From RPQJ01 sp963732375 (lineage in GTDB: Bacteria > Pseudomonadota > Gammaproteobacteria > Steroidobacterales > Steroidobacteraceae), in the NCBI GenBank assembly GCA_963732375.1, contig CAVSZE010000013.1, positions 186,001 to 250,000 on the forward strand: a stretch of 64,000 bases of DNA, written 5' to 3'. Under the pieces are notes generated by a model, which saw nothing but the letters and a program-made list of their open reading frames with translations, searched no databases and was not told the origin of the DNA. This document shows positions 37,367-46,909 of this stretch, piece by piece. Every line of letters starts with the position of its first letter. The stretch's first letter is position 1. The position numbers and the translations under genes were made by a program.

Positions 37367-38344
37367 ATGAAGACCCCAGTCAACGTCGCGATCACCGGTG
37401 CAGCGGGCCAGATCGGCTATGCGCTTGCGTTCCGTATTGCCTCCGGCCAGATGCTGGGCCCGGACCAGCCCGTCAACCTGCACCTGCTCGAGATCACCCC
37501 TGCGCTGGGTGCACTGCAGGGCGTGGTGATGGAACTGAACGACTGCGCGTTTCCGACCTTGAACCGCATCGTCGCGACCGACGACGCGACGGTCGCGTTC
37601 AAGGACTGCCAGTTCGCGCTGCTGGTGGGCGCCCGCCCGCGCGGACCCGGCATGGAACGCAAGGACCTGCTGCTCGCCAACGCGCAGATTTTTTCCGCGC
37701 AGGGCAAGGCGCTCGACGCGGTCGCCGACCGCAACGTGCGCGTGCTGGTGGTCGGAAACCCGGCCAACACCAACTCGTTGATTGCCCAGCGCAACGCGCC
37801 CAGCCTGAACCCACGCAATTTCACTGCGATGGTGCGCCTGGATCACAACCGCGCGCTGTCGCAGCTCGCCGAGAAGACCGGCAAGCACACCACGGACCTG
37901 CGCAAGGTGATCATCTGGGGTAATCACTCCGCCACGCAGTATCCCGACCTGCATCACACGACGGTCGCCGGCAAGCCCGCGCTCTCGCTGGTGGACGACG
38001 CCTGGTACAAGGAGACGTTCATCCCCACGGTGCAGCAGCGCGGCGCGGCGATCATCAAGGCGCGCGGTGCATCCTCTGCTGCTTCCGCCGCATCGGCGGC
38101 CATCGATCACATGCACACCTGGGTGACCGGCACGGCGGTCGGCGACTGGGTCAGCATGGGCGTTCCGTCCGACGGCAGCTACGGCATTCCTGCAGGCGTC
38201 ATCTACGGCTATCCGGTCACCTGCACGAACGGCGACTACCAGATCGTCCAGGGCCTGGGCGTCAACGACTTCAGCCGCGGCAAGATGGACGCGACCTACA
38301 AGGAGCTGCTCGAGGAGCGCGACGGCGTCAAGGACCTGATCTGA
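37367..38344 (+). CDS. mdh: Malate dehydrogenase
   Basis: NAD-dependent malate dehydrogenase of the TCA cycle, 325 residues, of the cytosolic-like (MDH1) type common in proteobacteria. It has the Rossmann motif GAAGQIGYALAF, LVVGNPANTN, the substrate arginine loop GARPRGPGMERKD and the catalytic histidine in IIWGNHSATQ. The start MKTPVNV follows GGAGAG about 7 bases upstream. Confidence 0.96.
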   Translation: MKTPVNVAITGAAGQIGYALAFRIASGQMLGPDQPVNLHLLEITPALGALQGVVMELNDCAFPTLNRIVATDDATVAFKDCQFALLVGARPRGPGMERKDLLLANAQIFSAQGKALDAVADRNVRVLVVGNPANTNSLIAQRNAPSLNPRNFTAMVRLDHNRALSQLAEKTGKHTTDLRKVIIWGNHSATQYPDLHHTTVAGKPALSLVDDAWYKETFIPTVQQRGAAIIKARGASSAASAASAAIDHMHTWVTGTAVGDWVSMGVPSDGSYGIPAGVIYGYPVTCTNGDYQIVQGLGVNDFSRGKMDATYKELLEERDGVKDLI

Positions 38345-38402
38345 TCGACCCCCCGTGCGGCGGGGGCTGGGGGGCACCGCCGCACGGACATTCCAGGCAA
38401 CC

Positions 38403-40388
38403 ATGACCGGTGAACGAAAGCGTCGCCTGCGGGACGTCGTCTTCGGGGCGCCGCGCGACCCGCTGTCCCCGGAGACCCGCAAGCACATTGCGCTCGCTGC
38501 CTTCCTTGCCTGGATAGGCATCGGCGCCGACGGCCTGTCGTCCTCCGCGTACGGCCCTGCCGAGGCCTTCCTGGCGCTCGGCCGCTACAGCGACCTGGCG
38601 ATCTACCTGGCCGTCGCCACCGCGTTCACCGTGTTCCTGATCTCGCTCGCCTACAACCAGGTGATCGAGCTGTTCCCCAACGGAGGGGGCGGCTACAAGG
38701 TCGCGTCGAGGCTGCTCGGACCGTACTCGGGCCTGGTCGCAGGATCGGCGCTGATCGTGGACTACGTGCTCACGATCGCCATCTCGGTCGCGAGCGGCGT
38801 GGACGCCCTGTTCAGCCTGGTGCCACCGGTCCACCACGCCGTCAAGCTCGAGGTGGAAGTTGGCGTGCTGGTGCTGCTCATCTACCTGAACCTGCGCGGC
38901 ACGCGCGAATCGATCAAGGTCCTGGCCCCGATCTTCCTGGGCTTCGTAGTGACGCACCTGGCACTGATCGCGTACGGCATCGCGAGCCACGGCTACGAAC
39001 TGCACGATGAGATCGCGCTGTCGCTCCGCGAGACCAGCGAATTTGGCGGACAGGTCGGCTGGTTCTTCGTGATCGCGGTGATGCTGAAAGCGTACTCGCT
39101 GGGCGGGGGAACCTACACCGGCATCGAGGCGGTCTCGAACAACGTCAACATGCTGAAGGAGCCGAGGGTCCGCACCGGAAAACTGACCATGTTCATGATG
39201 GCGCTTTCGCTGTCGGTCACGGCGGGCGGCATCATCCTGCTCTACCTGCTCTGGGACATCGCTCCGGTCCAGGGCAGCGAGACCCTGAATGCCGTGGTGT
39301 TCCGCGAGATCATCTCGAGCATCGGGCTCACCTCGGGCATGTCGCATGGGCTGCTGATCGTCACGCTGGCCTTCGAAGGAGCGCTGCTGTTCGTGGCGGC
39401 GAACACGGGATTCCTCGGCGGCCCGTCGGTCCTCGCCAACATGGCCGTGGACCGCTGGGCGCCGAGCCAGTTCAGCGCGCTGTCCTCGCGCCTCGTGACC
39501 CGCAATGGCGTCCTGCTGATGGGCCTTTCGTCACTCGCCATCCTGCTGTGGACGCGCGGCTACGTGGCCCTGCTGGTCGTGCTCTACACGGTGAACGTGT
39601 TCATCACCTTCACGCTGTCGCTCGCCGGCATGACGCGGTTCTGGTGGCGACAGCGCCGCGACGTGGACGGAGCCCGGCGGCGCCTGCTGCTGTCTGCGTT
39701 CGCGCTGCTGGTCACGTCGGCGATCCTCGTCATCATCGTGATAGAGCGATTCCTGCAAGGCGGCATCGTCACGCTCGGTATCACGTCCTGCGTCATCGTC
39801 ATGGGTCTGCTCATCCGGCGGCACTACGCCGCAGTCCGGGAACTGACCGAGGCGATCGGCCGCGAACAACGCTGGCGGTTCCACCCGATCAAGGGCGCAC
39901 CCCCCTCGCTGGACCCCGCCGCACCGACCGCCGTGTTCCTGGTGAGCGGGAACCGTGGCCTCGGGCTGCACATGGTCGATCGGGTGGAGGCGCTGCTGCC
40001 TGGCCACTTCCGCAACCATGTGTTCATCAGCGTCGGCACGGTGGACACGGAGTCCTACGGCAGCGAGCAGGCACTGCGCACGCTGCAATACGAGACGCGC
40101 GCCTCGCTGGACGCACTGGTCAACCACTCGCAGTGCCTGGGCAAGGGTTCGCGGTGGTACGACGGCTACGCGAACGACCGTCGCGTCGAGCTCGAGCGGA
40201 TTTCGATCGAGGTCCGCGCGGAGTTCCCGAACAGCGTGTTCTTCTCGAGCCGCGTGGTGCTGGAGCACGAACACTGGTGGAACAGCTGGCTGCACAGCCA
40301 CACCCCGCTCGCGATGCAGCGCATGCTGAACGAGCGCGGCATCGAGCTGGTCATCCTGCCCGTGGTGCTTCGCTCGAATCCCGCCTAG
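38403..40388 (+). CDS. APC-superfamily permease, KimA-like
   Basis: A 661-residue permease with about twelve hydrophobic segments up to about residue 480 and a C-terminal hydrophilic domain of about 170 residues. The opening IGIGADGLSSSAYGPAEAFL and LFPNGGGGYKVASRLLG are features of the KimA-related APC group, whose best-known member imports potassium. A role in potassium uptake would suit the Kdp and Kef-type genes in the window but is inference. It starts 58 bases after mdh. Confidence 0.85.
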   Translation: MTGERKRRLRDVVFGAPRDPLSPETRKHIALAAFLAWIGIGADGLSSSAYGPAEAFLALGRYSDLAIYLAVATAFTVFLISLAYNQVIELFPNGGGGYKVASRLLGPYSGLVAGSALIVDYVLTIAISVASGVDALFSLVPPVHHAVKLEVEVGVLVLLIYLNLRGTRESIKVLAPIFLGFVVTHLALIAYGIASHGYELHDEIALSLRETSEFGGQVGWFFVIAVMLKAYSLGGGTYTGIEAVSNNVNMLKEPRVRTGKLTMFMMALSLSVTAGGIILLYLLWDIAPVQGSETLNAVVFREIISSIGLTSGMSHGLLIVTLAFEGALLFVAANTGFLGGPSVLANMAVDRWAPSQFSALSSRLVTRNGVLLMGLSSLAILLWTRGYVALLVVLYTVNVFITFTLSLAGMTRFWWRQRRDVDGARRRLLLSAFALLVTSAILVIIVIERFLQGGIVTLGITSCVIVMGLLIRRHYAAVRELTEAIGREQRWRFHPIKGAPPSLDPAAPTAVFLVSGNRGLGLHMVDRVEALLPGHFRNHVFISVGTVDTESYGSEQALRTLQYETRASLDALVNHSQCLGKGSRWYDGYANDRRVELERISIEVRAEFPNSVFFSSRVVLEHEHWWNSWLHSHTPLAMQRMLNERGIELVILPVVLRSNPA

Positions 40389-40433
40389 CGGTGGCTGGCC
40401 CGGCACCACCCCTCATTTGATACGCTTGCAGCC

Positions 40434-41903
40434 GTGAGCGAAATCCTGCCGAGCATCGGCGACGTCATCTACGAAGTGGATCTCGAGGCCGACGCGGCCA
40501 TCGAGGGCCCCTTCGATACGTGGCTGCGCGACCACATCGCGGACGTGCTGCAGTTCCCCGGGTTCCTGTCGGCGGAGATCCTCGCCGCGTCCGCCGCTCC
40601 GGATGACCGAGTCCATCGCACGGTCCAGTACCGCCTGCGCGACCGCGCGGCACTCGACGATTATCTCGGGAATCACGCAACGCGGCTCGAGGGGCAGGGA
40701 ACCGCGCTGCTTGGCGATCGCTTCGTCGCCACGCGCCGCGTGCTCGCACACCGCGAGGAATTCATCCGCGGGGCCGTTTCGACGGAGAACTGCCTCAATT
40801 GCGGCGAAGTTCTCACCGGGCAGCATTGCGCGCACTGCGGGCAGAGGGCGAAGGTCCGGGTGCTGTCGCTGTGGGGCATGACTCGCGACCTGCTCGGTGA
40901 CATGATCGACTGGGATTCGCGCATCTGGCGCACGCTTCGGCCGCTCGCCTTCAGCCCCGGCAAGCTTACCGAGGACTACCTGCGCGGGCGGCGCGCGAGT
41001 TACACGCCGCCATTCAGGATGTACGTGCTGCTCAGCGTCGCGTTCTTCGTGGTGGCGACGACGGGCAGCGATCCCGGCTCGGCCATCCACTTCACGCTCG
41101 ACAAGAAGGGCGCTGCCAGCCTGCAGATCGCCGGTGACGATAACGAGACAGGATCTGCGCCCGCGTCTGCGAACACGGTCGCCGGGGCACCAGCGACGGC
41201 CGTGCCGGTCGCGACTACCGCGCCGACACCCGCGCTGGACGCGGAGACGAGCGATCTGATCGAGGCGTTCGTGAAGCGCATGCCCGAGGAAGACCAGGCG
41301 AAGGCCCGGACGGAACTCACCCAGAAGATTTCCAAGGTACCTGCCGCGGAGCTCGGCAAGGTCAAGGACGTGATGAAGGACCCGTGCAGCCAGCAGAATC
41401 TGAAGGTAGAGGTCCCGTGGGGCAAGGAGTACGAGCCCAGGCTGCGGCAGGCATGCGAGAAGATATGGAGCGATACGCCGAGCTTTGGCCGCGCGCTGTT
41501 CCAGAATGTCCCGAAGATGATGTTCATCTTCCTGCCGCTGATCGCAGCAGCGATGTACGTGCTGTACCTCGGCTCCGGGCGTTACTACGTCGAGCACCTG
41601 CTGTTCGTGGTGCACTTCCATGCGTTGTTTTTCCTGGGCGGGCTGGTGTTCCTGCTCATCGAACGCGTGGGTTGGCTTGCTCCCGGAACGTCGTTCGCCG
41701 CCGGCGCAAACACCGTCGCTGGCTTTCTCTTGGCCGCATTCACTGTCTATGTGCCGGTTTACCTCTTCATCGCCATGCGGCGCGTCTACGGCCAGGGCCG
41801 CTTCGTGACCTTCGCCAAGTATTCGGCGCTCGGGATCGCCTACATGATTGGCCTGGTCCTCACGGCGCTGGGCCTGCTCTTCTACACGGCGCTCACTCTC
41901 TGA
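40434..41903 (+). CDS. DUF4286-DUF3667 fusion membrane protein
   Basis: A 489-residue protein. Residues 1-110 match DUF4286 (VIYEVDLEADAAIEGPFDTW; VQYRLRDRAALDDYL). The rest is DUF3667: a zinc-ribbon CLNC-x8-CAHC near residues 119-134, an amphipathic stretch, a first membrane segment, a long soluble insertion (about 220-350, proline/alanine- then charge-rich) and about four C-terminal membrane helices. Neither domain has a known function. The start is GTG. It is near dinB but not clearly in an operon. Confidence 0.8.
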   Translation: MSEILPSIGDVIYEVDLEADAAIEGPFDTWLRDHIADVLQFPGFLSAEILAASAAPDDRVHRTVQYRLRDRAALDDYLGNHATRLEGQGTALLGDRFVATRRVLAHREEFIRGAVSTENCLNCGEVLTGQHCAHCGQRAKVRVLSLWGMTRDLLGDMIDWDSRIWRTLRPLAFSPGKLTEDYLRGRRASYTPPFRMYVLLSVAFFVVATTGSDPGSAIHFTLDKKGAASLQIAGDDNETGSAPASANTVAGAPATAVPVATTAPTPALDAETSDLIEAFVKRMPEEDQAKARTELTQKISKVPAAELGKVKDVMKDPCSQQNLKVEVPWGKEYEPRLRQACEKIWSDTPSFGRALFQNVPKMMFIFLPLIAAAMYVLYLGSGRYYVEHLLFVVHFHALFFLGGLVFLLIERVGWLAPGTSFAAGANTVAGFLLAAFTVYVPVYLFIAMRRVYGQGRFVTFAKYSALGIAYMIGLVLTALGLLFYTALTL

Positions 41904-41920
41904 GCGGCTGAACCACGGCC

Positions 41921-43099
41921 ATGCCCAGTGGACGCTGGATCCTGCATGTAGACATGGACGCGTTCTATGCGTCGGTCGAGCAACGCGACGACCCGGCACT
42001 GCGCGGCAAGCCGGTGATCGTCGGCGGGACCGGCGGACGCGGCGTCGTGGCGGCCGCGAGCTACGAGGTGCGGAAATTTGGCGTTCACTCGGCGATGCCG
42101 GTTCGCGAGGCGCTGCGCCGCTGCCCCGACGCGATATGCGTGGCGCCGCGCATCTCGCACTACGCCGGCGAGTCGAAGAGGATTTTCGCGGTCTTCCACG
42201 AATTCACGCCGCTGGTGCAGGGGCTTTCGCTGGACGAAGCCTTCCTCGACGTGACCGGCAGCATCGCCGCGTTCGGGCCGGCCGAGGGCATCGCGCGGGA
42301 AATCAAGCGAAGGATCCGCGAGCGAACGCAGCTCACTGCCTCCGTCGGCGTCGCGCCGAACAAGCTGGTGGCGAAGATTGCCTCCGACCTGAGGAAGCCG
42401 GACGGGCTGGTGGTCGTCGGTTCGCGCGAGATCGAGGCGCTGCTCGATCCGCTGCCGATACGCCGGCTGTTCGGACTCGGCGCGAAGACCGCGCCAAGGG
42501 TCGAAGCGCTCGGCATTCGCACCTTGGGCCAGCTGCGGCGCGCGAGCCCGGCCCAGCTCAGGCCGGTCTTCGGCCGCTACGCCGAGCGAGTGATCGAGCG
42601 GGCGGCAGGCATCGACCAGCGGCCAGTCACGCCCGACGTCGAAGAGAAGCAGGTCAGCACCGAGGAAACATTCGAGACGGATGTCTCGGACCACGCGAAG
42701 CTCGCCTCCGAGATCGTGCGGCTGGCAGACCGGACCTGCGGGCGCCTGCGGGCAAACGAGCTGGCCGCGGGCTGCGTCACGGTGAAGATACGCCGCGCCG
42801 ACTTCACCACCTACACGCGACAGAGGCATTTCGAACCTCCGACCCAGGAGACCCGTGTCATTACTGCGATCGCGCTCGAGCTGCTGCGCGCGTGGCTGGC
42901 CGAGCAGCCGCGGGCTGCCCTGCGCCTGCTCGGTGTCGGCACAAGCGCGCTCGCGCCCGCGGTTCAGATGGATCTCTTCACGGCGCCGGAGACGGGACGC
43001 AACCGGCAGCTCGACGCCGCCGTGGATCGCATTCGCGAGAAGTTCGGCAAGGTCGCGCTGAAGCCCGCAAGTTCGCTGGAGCCCAATCCGAAGCTGTAA
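41921..43099 (+). CDS. dinB: DNA polymerase IV (DinB)
   Basis: Y-family translesion polymerase, 392 residues. Catalytic acidic residues are in ILHVDMDAFYASVEQ and SLDEAFLDV; the thumb region, including the helix-hairpin-helix-like LFGLGAKTAPRVEALGI, follows, then the little finger. The tail QMDLF is a beta-clamp binding motif. No LexA box was seen in the short 17-base gap from the previous gene. Confidence 0.95.
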   Translation: MPSGRWILHVDMDAFYASVEQRDDPALRGKPVIVGGTGGRGVVAAASYEVRKFGVHSAMPVREALRRCPDAICVAPRISHYAGESKRIFAVFHEFTPLVQGLSLDEAFLDVTGSIAAFGPAEGIAREIKRRIRERTQLTASVGVAPNKLVAKIASDLRKPDGLVVVGSREIEALLDPLPIRRLFGLGAKTAPRVEALGIRTLGQLRRASPAQLRPVFGRYAERVIERAAGIDQRPVTPDVEEKQVSTEETFETDVSDHAKLASEIVRLADRTCGRLRANELAAGCVTVKIRRADFTTYTRQRHFEPPTQETRVITAIALELLRAWLAEQPRAALRLLGVGTSALAPAVQMDLFTAPETGRNRQLDAAVDRIREKFGKVALKPASSLEPNPKL

Positions 43100-43248
43100 G
43101 GCTTCAGCCGCCGACGGGCCATGTGCCCGGCAGTGCGGCCCCAGGTGGAGCGTTTGCCCCGCCCGGGCCTGCCAGCGCTAGCCACGCCCCTCCCGGGCAG
43201 GCATCATTGGCGACCCGACCCACGGGCCAATGGCGAAGCTAACTCCGC

Positions 43249-44898
43249 ATGTATACGAGCTTTTTCGGGCTCCAGGAAAAGCCGTTCGCGATTACTCCTG
43301 ACCCGCGCTACCTCTACCTGAGCGGCCGCCACGCGGAGGCGCTCGCGCACCTGCTCTATGGAATAAACGAGTCCGGCGGATTCATACAGCTCACGGGCGA
43401 GGTCGGAACCGGCAAGACCACCGTGATCCGCAGCCTGCTCGAGCAACTGCCCGGCCACGCAGACGTCGCGCTGATCCTGAATCCCAAGATCACGCCGGCC
43501 GAATTCCTGCTGACGATCTGCGAGGAACTGCACATCCCGGTGCCTGAGCAGGGACGAGGCAGCACAAAGACACTGATGGACCTGCTTGGGCGGCACCTGC
43601 TGGACACGCACGCGCGTGGCCGCCGCGTCGTGCTGATCGTGGACGAGGCGCAGAACCTGAGCACGGAGACGCTCGAACAGGTCAGGCTGCTCACCAACCT
43701 CGAAACCGCGACCACCAAGCTGCTGCAGATCATCCTGATCGGCCAGCCCGAGCTTCGCGACCTGCTCGACCGCGCGGAATTGAGGCAACTCGCGCAGCGC
43801 ATTACCGGCCGGTATCACCTCGACCCTCTCTCAGCCGATGAGTCGTCAGGCTACGTGCGCCACCGCATGCGGGTTGCCGGCGCGACGGCCGAGGTGTTCA
43901 CGCCGTCGGCGCTGCGTGAGATCCAGCGCTTGAGCCACGGTGTGCCGCGCGTCATCAACGTGGTCTGTGACCGCGCATTGCTCGGCGGATTCACGCGCGA
44001 GGAACACCGTGTCGGGGCTGCGTTGATCCGGCAGGCAGCCTCCGAGGTCTATGGGCGCCCGATTCCCGCGCCCTGGCTCAAGTGGGCCACGGCCGCAGCG
44101 GCTGCCGCCGCAGTCGGGCTCGTGGCGGTGGGTCTTGTGAGCCTGTGGTCGAAGAACCAGCAGGCGCCTGCACCCGCCGCCGCAAAAATTTCCGAGTCGT
44201 CGCCGGCGACGGCGATTCCGACCGCATCCGCAAAGCCCAGCGCCGAGACGCCGGCCGCGCCCGAGCCTGAAAAACTCGACGACCTGCTCGCGGCTCACGC
44301 CGGTGACACGACGACCGAAGCCGCGCTTGCGCGACTCTTCAAGGCCTGGGGCGCGAGCTACGACCCGGCCAGGGGCACGGGTTGCGAGCAGGCGGCAGGC
44401 CAGGGCCTCGAGTGCCTGTTCCAGAAAGGCTCGTGGGCGCAACTTCAAACGCTCGACCGACCTGCGATCCTTACGCTCACCGACGAAGCCGGCCGGACAC
44501 ACCAGGTCGTGCTCGAGGGCTTGACCGACGCAACGGCGACCTTCGGCATCGGCGAACAGGTGACCACCGTGCCCATCGCCGAAGCCTCACGCTACTGGTT
44601 TGGCGACTTCCTGCTGCTGTGGCGGCCACCATTGGCCGTGCCCAAGTCTCTCGGTCCCGGCTCACGTGGCGCGGACGTGAAGTGGCTGCGTGAAAGCCTG
44701 CGTGCCGCACAAGGCCTGCCCCCAGCCCCGGGCAGCGACGTCTACGACACGGAACTCACCAGCCAGGTGCAGGACTTCCAGCGCCAGCACCGACTCGCGG
44801 TGGACGGTGTCGCCGGTGTGCAGACCCAGATCGTGCTCGACACGGCGATCCGCGCGACCGGGTCGCCGACGATCGTGTCACGGCCGGCGGGGGGCTGA
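43249..44898 (+). CDS. gspA: GspA/ExeA-type AAA ATPase with peptidoglycan-binding domain
   Basis: A 549-residue inner-membrane ATPase. An AAA domain (about 1-265) has Walker A GEVGTGKT and Walker B VVLIVDEAQNL. A membrane segment (about 276-300) and an Ala/Pro linker follow, then a cysteine-peptidase-like region (about 340-450) and a peptidoglycan-binding domain near the end (GADVKWLRESL; QDFQRQHRLAVDGVAG). In ExeA this complex with GspB opens or shapes peptidoglycan so that the type II secretin can assemble. gspB follows 3 bases later. Confidence 0.9.
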   Translation: MYTSFFGLQEKPFAITPDPRYLYLSGRHAEALAHLLYGINESGGFIQLTGEVGTGKTTVIRSLLEQLPGHADVALILNPKITPAEFLLTICEELHIPVPEQGRGSTKTLMDLLGRHLLDTHARGRRVVLIVDEAQNLSTETLEQVRLLTNLETATTKLLQIILIGQPELRDLLDRAELRQLAQRITGRYHLDPLSADESSGYVRHRMRVAGATAEVFTPSALREIQRLSHGVPRVINVVCDRALLGGFTREEHRVGAALIRQAASEVYGRPIPAPWLKWATAAAAAAAVGLVAVGLVSLWSKNQQAPAPAAAKISESSPATAIPTASAKPSAETPAAPEPEKLDDLLAAHAGDTTTEAALARLFKAWGASYDPARGTGCEQAAGQGLECLFQKGSWAQLQTLDRPAILTLTDEAGRTHQVVLEGLTDATATFGIGEQVTTVPIAEASRYWFGDFLLLWRPPLAVPKSLGPGSRGADVKWLRESLRAAQGLPPAPGSDVYDTELTSQVQDFQRQHRLAVDGVAGVQTQIVLDTAIRATGSPTIVSRPAGG

Positions 44899-44901
44899 GC
44901 G

Positions 44902-45717
44902 ATGTCGTTCATCCTCGACGCCTTGCGAAAATCGGAGCACGAGCGGCAGCGACAGACCGGTCCCGCGCTCGCGGAAGTGCCCGTTGCGGCACCACGACCA
45001 CGCAGCAACGTATGGGCTCCGGTCGCAATTGCGCTGCTGCTGGTGAACCTCGTGGCGGTCGGCGTGTGGCTGCTGCGGAAATCCACGAGTGAGCCCGCAG
45101 CGCCGCCGCCCGTAGCCTCGACCGTGGGCGATGCGCCGGCACCCAGCGGCGCCGCACCGGGCGCACCGAACTCATCGCCCGCAATCCCCGCGAGTAGTGA
45201 CGCGACCGCAGCGGCCCCGCCACCGGCGATGCTGCGCCCGGCCGAGCCCGCGACGGCGCCAGTTCGCCAGGGTCGAAATCCACTCGAAGCGGAAACTGCC
45301 GGCGGCCAACCGGCGCTGGATCCGCAGATGACGGCACAAGCCGCGGCTGTGCCGGGAGGCCCGGCGGCGGTGACGCGCGTGCCGACATCCCGCGGCTCGG
45401 TCGTCTACGAGTCGCTGCCGGACTCCGCAACGGTTGGCGCGGAGTCATACACGCCTCCGCCAGCCGCCAGCCGCCAGCCCGCCGGCACGGGAGCAGGACT
45501 GCCATCGGCGGACCAGCTCACTGGAACGGGAATGTCCGTCCTCAACCTCGACCTGCACGTGTACTCGACCGTGCCGGCGGAGCGACTAGTGTTCATCAAT
45601 TCGCGCAAGTACCGGGAAGGCGACACCCTCCAGGAAGGACCCGTGGTCAGCCAGATCACGCCGTCGGGCGTGGTGCTCGGGTACCAGGGCCGCAGCTACC
45701 TGCTGACCCACAACTGA
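44902..45717 (+). CDS. gspB: GspB/ExeB, type II secretion assembly protein
   Basis: A 271-residue bitopic protein. MSFILDALRKSEHERQR is the characteristic N-terminus. A membrane segment (about 34-54) is followed by a long Pro/Ala-rich periplasmic linker and a C-terminal GspB domain (ERLVFINSRKYREGDTL, then ITPSGVVLGYQGRSYLL). It pairs with GspA. No other gsp genes are in the window, so the secretion apparatus must be elsewhere or absent. Confidence 0.92.
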   Translation: MSFILDALRKSEHERQRQTGPALAEVPVAAPRPRSNVWAPVAIALLLVNLVAVGVWLLRKSTSEPAAPPPVASTVGDAPAPSGAAPGAPNSSPAIPASSDATAAAPPPAMLRPAEPATAPVRQGRNPLEAETAGGQPALDPQMTAQAAAVPGGPAAVTRVPTSRGSVVYESLPDSATVGAESYTPPPAASRQPAGTGAGLPSADQLTGTGMSVLNLDLHVYSTVPAERLVFINSRKYREGDTLQEGPVVSQITPSGVVLGYQGRSYLLTHN

Positions 45718-45726
45718 GCGCCTGAC

Positions 45727-46857
45727 GTGAAGATCGAGACGATCGCGGTCCACGCGGGGCGAGAAACCGACCCGGGAACCGGCGCGCTGCGCGAGCCTAT
45801 CCACCTGTCGACGACCTTCGAGCGTGCCCCGGACGGCGGCTATCCGCAAGGCCACAACTACACGCGCGAAAGCAATCCGAACCGCAACTCGCTGGAGCGG
45901 GCGATCGCTGCGCTCGAAGGCGGCGCGGAAGCGGTTGCGTTCGCGTCCGGATCCGCGGCGACGCTCGCGGCATTTTCGCTGGCTGCCCCGGGGGGCCGGA
46001 TCGTGTGCTCGGCCGATTGCTACCATGGCACGGCGAAACAGCTGCGCGGGCTGCTGGCCGGCTTCGGGATCAGCTCGGAATTCGTCGACACGTCGGACAC
46101 CGCGGCCGTCGCCCGGGCACTTGAGGCGCCGGCGTCGATGCTGTGGGTCGAGACGCCATCGAACCCGCTGTTGAAAGTGAGCGACATTGCCGCGCTGTCG
46201 CGCCTCGCCCACCAGTGCGGCGCGCTGCTCGCCTGCGACAACACGTTCGCGAGCCCCGTGCTGCAACACCCGTTCGATTTCGGCGCAGACCTCGTCATGC
46301 ACAGCACGACCAAGTACCTGGGCGGTCACAGCGACGTGCTCGGCGGCGTACTCGTCACACGGGAAAAAGGATCGGCTCTCGAGCGCCTGCGTGACTTCCA
46401 GTCGACGACAGGCGGCGTCCCGTCGCCGTTCGACTGCTGGCTGGTCCTTCGCAGCCTGGCGACATTGCCGCTGCGGGTGCGCGCGCAGTCGGCCAATGCA
46501 GCGGCGATCGCGCGCTTCCTCGATGCCGACCGCCGGGTCGAGCGCGTGTACTATCCCGGCCTCGAGAGTCACAGCGCCCATGCGCTGGCTGCAAAGCAGA
46601 TGCCGGACGGATTCGGCTCCGTGGTGTCGTTCCAGGTACCCGGCGGCGCCGCGCAGGCAATGGCGGTGGCGGCGCGCGTGCAGCTGTTCACCCGCGCGAC
46701 GAGCCTGGGCGGCGTCGAAAGCCTGATCGAGCACCGGGCCTCGGTGGAAGGTCCTCACAGCCGGACACCACAGAACCTGCTGCGGCTCTCGATCGGCGTC
46801 GAGAACGTCTCGGACCTGGTTGCTGACCTCGACCAGGCGCTCGCCGCCGGCACCTGA
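45727..46857 (+). CDS. Cystathionine gamma-synthase/lyase family PLP enzyme
   Basis: A 376-residue trans-sulfuration enzyme. The PLP lysine is in MHSTTKYLGGHSDVLGG; FASGSAATLAAF and CDNTFASPVLQHP are further family motifs. The start is GTG. Family members cannot be separated into synthase, gamma-lyase or beta-lyase from this sequence alone. It follows the gspAB genes by 9 bases but is unlikely to be functionally linked. Confidence 0.9.
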   Translation: MKIETIAVHAGRETDPGTGALREPIHLSTTFERAPDGGYPQGHNYTRESNPNRNSLERAIAALEGGAEAVAFASGSAATLAAFSLAAPGGRIVCSADCYHGTAKQLRGLLAGFGISSEFVDTSDTAAVARALEAPASMLWVETPSNPLLKVSDIAALSRLAHQCGALLACDNTFASPVLQHPFDFGADLVMHSTTKYLGGHSDVLGGVLVTREKGSALERLRDFQSTTGGVPSPFDCWLVLRSLATLPLRVRAQSANAAAIARFLDADRRVERVYYPGLESHSAHALAAKQMPDGFGSVVSFQVPGGAAQAMAVAARVQLFTRATSLGGVESLIEHRASVEGPHSRTPQNLLRLSIGVENVSDLVADLDQALAAGT

Positions 46858-46909
46858 GGCGCCCGCCCGTCAGCGTTCGCGCCCGCCTTCCTGACGGCCT
46901 GGGGCCGGG

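Noticed and set aside
40413..41999. Long minus-strand open frame across the DUF4286-DUF3667 gene.
   Set aside because: Its product is histidine/glutamine-rich with no fold signature; the plus-strand gene has a zinc ribbon and membrane helices.
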